Origin: an uncultured bacterium
Lineage (GTDB): Bacteria; Cyanobacteriota; Vampirovibrionia; Gastranaerophilales; Gastranaerophilaceae
NCBI GenBank assembly: GCA_900547585.1
Contig: URHD01000005.1
Coordinates: 1-44,628 of the forward strand
DNA: 44,628 nucleotides
Reading direction: 5' to 3'
Below are positions 39,195 to 44,628 of the stretch, in pieces. A model generated the notes under the pieces. It saw nothing but the letters and a program-made list of their open reading frames with translations. It did no database searches and was not told the origin of the DNA. The translations under genes and the position numbers were made by a program. Position 1 is the first letter of the stretch. The number at the start of each line of letters is the position of its first letter.

Positions 39195-41762
39195 TTATTT
39201 CGCTACGATGTTGACCAGTCTTCCGGGAACGACGATTGTTTTCACAACCTGCTTGTCCGCAAGGAACTGCTTAACCTTTTCGCTTTCGAGCGCATGTTTT
39301 TCGAGGTCTTCTTTGGTTGATTCTGCGTCAACCTCGATTTTGTCCTTAACTTTGCCGTTAACCTGAACAACGAGGGTTATTGCAGCGGTTTTTGCAAGGT
39401 TTTCATCGTATTTTGGCCATTCGGTTTCATGGATTGAACCTGTACCGCCGATTTCGTGCCAGAGGGCTTCTGAAAGGTGAACCGTGGTCGGCGCAAGCAG
39501 TTTTAAGAGCGTAATCAGCGCAAAACTAAGGACATTTTTATCCTCATCGCTAAAAGCCTCTTTTTTGCCGATATATTCGTAAATCGCGTTCGTAAATTCG
39601 CGATATTTTGAAATAACCGTGTTGAACTGGAACTCGTTTGAAATATCTCCTGTAATTCCTTTGATAGAAATGTGCGTCTGGCGTACAAGCGCATTGTTTT
39701 CTTTCGTCAGCGTCGAAGCTTCGGGCAGTTTGTAATCAAAGATGATATTCTCCTGCATAGAAGCATAAAGGCGCCAAACCCTGTTCAGGAACTTGTAACA
39801 TCCCTCAACGCCCGCATCTGACCAGTCAAAATCCCTTGCCGGCGGAGAATCGGAAAGAATGAACAATCTCGCCGTGTCTGCACCGTAATTTTCAAAGATT
39901 TCGTCGGGGTCGACCGTGTTTCCTTTGGATTTTGACATTTTTGAACCGTCTTTTAAGACCATTCCCTGCGTAAGAAGGTTTTTGAACGGCTCATCAAAAT
40001 CAAGCAGCCCCAAATCTTTCAAAGCCTTTGTAAAGAACCTTGAATACAAAAGGTGCAAAATCGCATGCTCAATTCCGCCGACATACTGGTCAACGGGCAG
40101 CCATTTGTTCACAAGCTCTTTTGAAAACGGCGCATTTGCATTTTTTGCGTCAGAATATCTCAAATAATACCAGCTTGAGCAGATAAAAGTATCCATTGTA
40201 TCGGTTTCCCTTGTTGCTTTTCCGCCACAAACAGGGCAGGTTGTTTCAAGGAAAGTTTTTGAGGTCAAAATCGGCGATTTTCCTGTAACTTTGAAATCAA
40301 CATCTTCGGGAAGTTTCACGGGAAGCTTATCCTCCGGAACAGGCTGCGGGCCGCATTTTTCGCAATAAACAATCGGAATCGGCGCGCCCCAGTACCTCTG
40401 ACGGGAAATAAGCCAGTCGCGGAGCCTGTACTGGGTTTTAAATTCGCCATAACCGCCTTTGACTGCTTTTTCTGTGATTGCTTTTTTAGCTGATTCATTG
40501 TCCATTCCGTTGAATTCGCCGGAATTTACGAGAATACCGGGTTCTGTGTAGGCAGAATCCAAAGCTCCGTCATTCTGAACTTGTTTCAGAATCTTGCAAT
40601 CGTTGGATGCTGCTGATGTTTGTTGGGCAGACCCTGAAACAAGTTCAGGGTGACAATTATTATCAGGAACAATTACCGTTTTTAGGGGCAAATTATATTT
40701 CTTTGCAAAATCAAAATCTCTCTCATCATGCGTCGGAACAGCCATTACAGCGCCGGTTCCGTACTCAACAAGCGCATAATCCGCCGTCCAGAGCGGGAAC
40801 TCTTCGCCTGTGAACGGGTTAATTGCGTGCGTGCCGAGCGGAACGCCTGTTTTTACGCGCTCTGTGGAGAGCCTTTCGATTTCGGTCATTTTGCGTGCGT
40901 TTGCGCGGTATGCTTCGACCGCTTCTTTTTGTTCGGGGGTGGTGAGTTTTTCAATATCCTTGTATTCCGGCGCAACAACGAGGTAGGTTATGCCGTAAAC
41001 CGTGTCAGGGCGGGTTGTATAAACCGGGATTTCGAGCCCGTCGATTTCTTTTACCTTAAATTTAAGGATTGCGCCTTGAGATTTGCCAATCCAGTTTTTC
41101 TGCATAATTTTTACACTGTCAGGCCAGCCCTCGAGTTTGTCAATGTCGGCTAAAAGCTGTTCGGCGTAGTCGGTGATTTTCAAAAACCACTGTGAAAGGT
41201 ATTTTTTCTCGACAACGCTGTCGCAGCGCCAGCATTTTCCGTCGATTACCTGCTCATTCGCAAGAACCGTGGCGCATTTGTCGCACCAGTTCACAGCTGC
41301 CTCTTTTTTGTAGGCAAGGCCTTTTTTATATAACTGCAAAAACAGCCACTGCGTCCACTTGTAGTAGTCAGGCTTGCAGGTTGCGACTTCTCTGTCCCAG
41401 TCGTACATCAGACCGAGCTTTTTGAGCTGCATTTTCATATATCCGATGTTTTCGTCTGTCCATTTTTCGGGGCTTTCGCCATGCTGGATTGCTGCGTTTT
41501 CAGCCGGCAGCCCGAAACTATCCCATCCTATCGGGTGAAGAACGTTAAATCCGTGCATTTTCTTGAATCTGGCTATAACGTCCGTAATTGTGTAGTTTCT
41601 GACGTGCCCCATGTGCAGTCTGCCTGACGGGTAGGGGAACATGGAAAGTGCATAATATTTCGGCTTGTCCGAATCATCGTTGGTTTTGCCAAATCCCGTT
41701 TCTTCCCATTCTTTTTGCCACTTTTTTTCAATTTCTTGCGGAAAATACTGTTCTTTTATCAC
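39195..41762 (-). CDS. leuS: Leucyl-tRNA synthetase with in-frame palindromic insert
   Basis: 855 residues. PSGRLHMGHVRN (HIGH), the CP1 editing domain (TTRPDTVYGITYLV; HDERDFDFAKKY), the zinc-knuckle-like CEKCGP and CPVCGG, and GSKMSKSKGN (KMSKS) are all present. It charges tRNA-Leu and edits mischarged products. Between VIVPD and AYTEPGILVNSGEFNG lie about 30 extra residues (HPELVSGS...ILKQVQND) encoded by a palindromic element. The active-site motifs on both sides are intact, so the enzyme should work. GTG start at 41762 with GAGG eight bases upstream; an ATG five bases earlier in another frame stops at once. Confidence 0.96.
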   Translation of the reverse strand: MIKEQYFPQEIEKKWQKEWEETGFGKTNDDSDKPKYYALSMFPYPSGRLHMGHVRNYTITDVIARFKKMHGFNVLHPIGWDSFGLPAENAAIQHGESPEKWTDENIGYMKMQLKKLGLMYDWDREVATCKPDYYKWTQWLFLQLYKKGLAYKKEAAVNWCDKCATVLANEQVIDGKCWRCDSVVEKKYLSQWFLKITDYAEQLLADIDKLEGWPDSVKIMQKNWIGKSQGAILKFKVKEIDGLEIPVYTTRPDTVYGITYLVVAPEYKDIEKLTTPEQKEAVEAYRANARKMTEIERLSTERVKTGVPLGTHAINPFTGEEFPLWTADYALVEYGTGAVMAVPTHDERDFDFAKKYNLPLKTVIVPDNNCHPELVSGSAQQTSAASNDCKILKQVQNDGALDSAYTEPGILVNSGEFNGMDNESAKKAITEKAVKGGYGEFKTQYRLRDWLISRQRYWGAPIPIVYCEKCGPQPVPEDKLPVKLPEDVDFKVTGKSPILTSKTFLETTCPVCGGKATRETDTMDTFICSSWYYLRYSDAKNANAPFSKELVNKWLPVDQYVGGIEHAILHLLYSRFFTKALKDLGLLDFDEPFKNLLTQGMVLKDGSKMSKSKGNTVDPDEIFENYGADTARLFILSDSPPARDFDWSDAGVEGCYKFLNRVWRLYASMQENIIFDYKLPEASTLTKENNALVRQTHISIKGITGDISNEFQFNTVISKYREFTNAIYEYIGKKEAFSDEDKNVLSFALITLLKLLAPTTVHLSEALWHEIGGTGSIHETEWPKYDENLAKTAAITLVVQVNGKVKDKIEVDAESTKEDLEKHALESEKVKQFLADKQVVKTIVVPGRLVNIVAK
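40569..40655 (-). repeat. Palindromic element inserted within leuS
   Basis: Two hairpins in inverted order, ATTCTGAA...TTCAGAAT (40572-40592) and ACCCTGAA...TTCAGGGT (40631-40651). Their ~26-base flanking halves are inverted copies that differ only where each stem has compensated itself (TT/AA against CC/GG). Translated in the leuS frame without stop codons. A third unit is at 3244. Confidence 0.9.
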
Positions 41763-41902
41763 TTTTTCATCCTCTAATGTTTGTCAATGATAAAATTATA
41801 ACCGAAAAAAATACATATATAATATAAGGGATTGAATTGGTGCTTTATTTCTACGGAGGAAATCTTTTCCTGCCTTACTTTAGGGAGTAATTGCAAATGT
41901 AG

Positions 41903-41929
41903 GGTGGGAAAAACGAAGTGGTTCCCACC
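41903..41929. repeat. Small hairpin with purine-rich loop
   Basis: GGTGGGAA and TTCCCACC pair perfectly around AAACGAAGTGG. The loop resembles the GAACGAAGTGA core of the modular repeat. Confidence 0.6.
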
Positions 41930-41944
41930 GTAAAAGTTTGTGAA

Positions 41945-42027
41945 GTAAAAAGCGCAGTATATTTATTTTTCGACGCCTACGAGCTGAAGTGAACCGAGCT
42001 GAAAAATGAATATACTGCGCTTTTTAC
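41945..42027 (+). repeat. Long hairpin repeat, family 2 copy 2
   Basis: 27-bp arms (41945-41971, starting GTAAAAAGCGCAG; 42001-42027) pair fully with one G-U. The 29-base loop GACGCCTACGAGCTGAAGTG...CGAGCT matches the loop at 30503-30531 on the other strand. It lies in the leuS-gyrB intergenic region. Confidence 0.9.
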
Positions 42028-42122
42028 GCTAAATCATCCGGCTTACCGAAACAAAATGGTCATTTCTCAATGTTTATAGTACAATATAATTATATAAACG
42101 GAATAATTAGGGAAGAGGAAGC

Positions 42123-44564
42123 ATGACATCACAAACAAATTATAGTGCTGATAATATTAGAGTTTTGGAGGGGCTTGAGGCTGTAAGAATGCGTCCCGGT
42201 ATGTATATCGGCTCCACATCACAGCGCGGGCTGCATCATTGTATATATGAAATCGTTGACAACTCAATCGACGAATCACTTGCAGGCTATTGTAAAGTAA
42301 TCAAAGTTACAATCAACGAAGACGAAAGCGTAACCGTAGAAGACGACGGACGCGGAATTCCGTGCGATATAAAACCCGATTCCGGCAAATCCGCACTGGA
42401 AATCGTTCACACGGTTCTTCATGCGGGCGGAAAATTCGGCGACGGCGGTTATAAAGTGTCAGGCGGTCTGCACGGCGTAGGTGCATCCGTTGTAAACGCG
42501 CTTTCTGAAAAATATGTTGTAGAAGTTTCCCGTGATGGCTGGGTTCACAGGCAGGAATATCTTAGAGGCGAGCCAACAACCCCCGTTGAAAAGATTAAAG
42601 AAACCGATAAAACCGGCACAAAAACAACTTTCTGGCCTGACCCTGAAATTTTTCAGGAAACAACCCAGATTGACCGTGATGTAATCGCAAACCGCCTCAG
42701 AGAAATGGCGTTTTTGAACAAAGGTTTGAAAATAGTTTACATCGACGCAAAAACCAAAGAAGAACAGGATTTCCACTACGAGGGCGGCATCGGAAGCTAT
42801 GTTGATTTCTTAAACAAGAACAAAACCGTGCTTTTTGAAGAACCGATTTACATCGACAAGCAGGTGGGCGATATCCGTGTTGAAGTTGCAATGCAATATA
42901 CCGACGCATACAACGAATCCGTCTTAAGCTTTGCAAACAACATCAACACTCACTCCGGCGGAACGCATTTGACCGGTTTTAGAAACGCAATTACACGTGT
43001 TTTGAATGATTATGCAAGAAAAAACAACATGCTCAAAGATTCCGAATCAAATCTCTCCGGAGACGACGTTAGAGAGGGTTTGACGGCGATTGTCAGCGTG
43101 AAAATCCCGAATCCGGAATTTGAAGGGCAGACAAAAGAAAAACTCGGAAGTTCCGAGGCAACAGGTGCTGTTCAAGACGCTGTTAGAGATAAATTGCAGG
43201 AATGGCTTGATTTTAACCCGAAATTCGGTAAAATAATCATTGAAAAAACCCTCCAGGCGCAGCGCGCACGCGAGGCAGCAAGAAAAGCAAGAGAATTGAC
43301 AAGAAGAAAAACCGTTCTTGAAAACTCCACGCTTCCCGGAAAGCTCGCTGACTGTTCAAACCGTGAGCCTGAAAAATGCGAATTGTTCATTGTAGAGGGT
43401 GATTCTGCGGGCGGTTCGGCTAAACAGGGCAGAAACAGAATGTTTCAGGCAATTTTGCCTTTGAGAGGTAAAATTTTGAACGTTGAGCGTGCACGTCTTG
43501 ACAGAATGTACGGAAACAACGAAATCCAGTCGCTTATTCAGGCGATTGGCATTAATATAAGCAAAAACGAAGATGACGTTGACCTTGAAAAACTGCGTTA
43601 TCATAAAATTATCTTCATGACCGACGCAGATGTTGACGGTGCGCACATCAGAACACTGCTTTTGACGTTCTTCTTTAGATATGCAAAACCGTTGATTGAC
43701 AAAGGTCATGTTTACATTGCGCAGCCGCCTTTGTACAAAATTACAATAGGCAAACAGTCCGAATACCTTTATGACGACCGGGCTCTGGACAAAATGCTTC
43801 GTGAAAGGGGCATCAAGGGCTTGACTTTGTACGATAAAAAGAAAGCAAAAGTCGTTGCTGACGACGAATTGGTCACGCTTCTGGGCAACATGTCGAATTA
43901 CTACAATTCGTTCAATAGCCCGCTGATTAACCCGATTCCGTCGGTTATGATTCGCGGTTTGATTCGTTCGGAAATGGAAGTTGCTGATTTTGACAGTCAG
44001 GAAACTATGCAAACCCGCTGCGAATACCTTAACCACTACCTCAAAGATCACGCAGAAAACTACGGAATCACCGAGGCAAAGGATTACAGCGTAGAAATTA
44101 AATTTAACTCAGAAACGAATAAATACAATCTGAAACTCTTGCTGGGCGAGGACAAAGAACCTGTTCTTATTACTTCAAACCTCATCAAGAGCACGGAATA
44201 TCAGAGAATCAAAAACGCATATCCTTTAATCAGAAGCTTTTTGATTGAGGAAGAAAAGGTTCTGGTGCTGGATTTGGGCACAGAAGAGGTTCAAATCACA
44301 TCATTTGCGGAACTTCAGAGAATCGTGGAAGAAAGGGGCAAAAAAGGGCTCACATTGCAGCGATTCAAAGGTCTGGGCGAGATGATGCCGCAGCAGCTCT
44401 GGGAAACAACAATGGATCCTGCGACAAGAACGCTCTTGAAAGTTCATATCGAAGACGCAATGCTATGTGACCAGCTTTTTGATATTCTCATGGGCGACAA
44501 GGTTGAACCCCGCCGTGATTTCATCGAATCGAATGCGGTTTATGCGACGAATATTGATACATAA
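42123..44564 (+). CDS. gyrB: DNA gyrase subunit B
   Basis: 813 residues. ATPase domain: LEAVRMRPGMYIGST, EIVDNSIDESLAG, GRGIPCD, GGLHGVGASVVNALS. Toprim: CELFIVEGDSAGGSAKQGR and MTDADVDGAHIRTLLL. A ~170-residue insertion within the C-terminal half (about 590-740), as in Gram-negative GyrB, precedes QRFKGLGEMMPQQLWETTMDP. It is the ATPase subunit of gyrase, which introduces negative supercoils. Shine-Dalgarno GAGGAAG; TATAAT at 42085-42090. Complete. Confidence 0.97.
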   Translation: MTSQTNYSADNIRVLEGLEAVRMRPGMYIGSTSQRGLHHCIYEIVDNSIDESLAGYCKVIKVTINEDESVTVEDDGRGIPCDIKPDSGKSALEIVHTVLHAGGKFGDGGYKVSGGLHGVGASVVNALSEKYVVEVSRDGWVHRQEYLRGEPTTPVEKIKETDKTGTKTTFWPDPEIFQETTQIDRDVIANRLREMAFLNKGLKIVYIDAKTKEEQDFHYEGGIGSYVDFLNKNKTVLFEEPIYIDKQVGDIRVEVAMQYTDAYNESVLSFANNINTHSGGTHLTGFRNAITRVLNDYARKNNMLKDSESNLSGDDVREGLTAIVSVKIPNPEFEGQTKEKLGSSEATGAVQDAVRDKLQEWLDFNPKFGKIIIEKTLQAQRAREAARKARELTRRKTVLENSTLPGKLADCSNREPEKCELFIVEGDSAGGSAKQGRNRMFQAILPLRGKILNVERARLDRMYGNNEIQSLIQAIGINISKNEDDVDLEKLRYHKIIFMTDADVDGAHIRTLLLTFFFRYAKPLIDKGHVYIAQPPLYKITIGKQSEYLYDDRALDKMLRERGIKGLTLYDKKKAKVVADDELVTLLGNMSNYYNSFNSPLINPIPSVMIRGLIRSEMEVADFDSQETMQTRCEYLNHYLKDHAENYGITEAKDYSVEIKFNSETNKYNLKLLLGEDKEPVLITSNLIKSTEYQRIKNAYPLIRSFLIEEEKVLVLDLGTEEVQITSFAELQRIVEERGKKGLTLQRFKGLGEMMPQQLWETTMDPATRTLLKVHIEDAMLCDQLFDILMGDKVEPRRDFIESNAVYATNIDT

Positions 44565-44577
44565 TTAATATTTATTT

Positions 44578-44628
44578 GTCCGAGAAAAGTTCGTGATAAG
44601 GAACGAAGTGACGTGAACGAACTTTTTG
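44578..44628 (+). repeat. Modular repeat, copy E (cut by window end)
   Basis: GTCCGAGAAAAGTTCGTGATAAGG then ACGAACTTTTTG: the first hairpin without insertion. Relative to copies A and D the stem has AAAAGTTCGT/ACGAACTTTT instead of AAAAATTCGT/ACGAATTTTT, a compensated change. It starts 14 bases after the gyrB stop. Confidence 0.85.

Noticed and set aside
41765..41776. Three-codon upstream frame (ATGAAAAAGTGA) overlapping the leuS GTG start
   Set aside because: The Shine-Dalgarno is too close to this ATG to serve it; it fits the GTG start instead.
43356..44051. 231-codon minus-strand frame within gyrB
   Set aside because: Antisense shadow of the Toprim and insertion region.

Overview
The window reads as a chromosomal segment of an uncultured, anaerobic, diderm, AT-rich bacterium. 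The best fit is a gut Candidatus Gastranaerophilales (Melainabacteria/Vampirovibrionia), but this is inferred from style rather than from a marker phylogeny. The evidence is an oxygen-sensitive class III ribonucleotide reductase, a long-form GyrB, an outer-membrane autotransporter, tRNA without encoded CCA, no photosynthesis genes, and many lineage-type proteins sharing a short N-terminal 'SFKG/SFKA'-like motif. No phage, plasmid, CRISPR or insertion-sequence genes were seen. The mobile content is small non-coding hairpin repeats.

Layout. 1-5.2 kb: the 3' part of a Chlamydia-Pmp-like autotransporter, then palindromes, terminators and an 86-bp repeat flanking an AMIN-like secreted/membrane protein. 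5.2-9.8 kb (minus): a tightly overlapping five-gene cassette for a phosphate-linked surface glycopolymer (Rossmann protein, TarI/IspD-like cytidylyltransferase, SDR, TagB/F-like glycerophosphotransferase, polysaccharide pyruvyltransferase). 10.4-13.0 kb: a divergent zinc-efflux module, an SmtB/CzrA-type repressor with three operator-like palindromes and a P1B-type ATPase. 13.0-15.3 kb: two lineage proteins and an acetyltransferase. 15.3-18.3 kb: nrdDG under a cobalamin riboswitch. 18.3-21.6 kb: a glycogen-synthase-like/PIG-L deacetylase fusion with a hairpin over its ribosome binding site. 21.8-26.1 kb: tRNA-Ser(GGA), a frameshifted lipoprotein gene, a sugar nucleotidyltransferase, DAHP synthase and cytidine deaminase, separated by copies of a modular repeat. 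26.2-34.6 kb: secreted and membrane lineage proteins, rsmI, a STAS-like protein, an adenosyltransferase for B12 and large perfect hairpins. 34.7-44.6 kb: radA, a secreted protein with a long structured leader, smpB, a matrixin-like protease, leuS carrying an in-frame palindromic insertion, and gyrB.

The most interesting structure is not a gene cluster. There are three families of hairpin repeats whose loops or cores are conserved while the stems differ from copy to copy with matching changes in both arms. One modular ~160-bp repeat carries a nested hairpin that sits at different places in different copies, and a related small palindrome lies inside leuS as translated sequence. Second come the bipartite N-terminal motif shared by at least six otherwise unrelated proteins, and B12 control of a B12-independent reductase. 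All functional calls are from reading the sequence; no database search was run.
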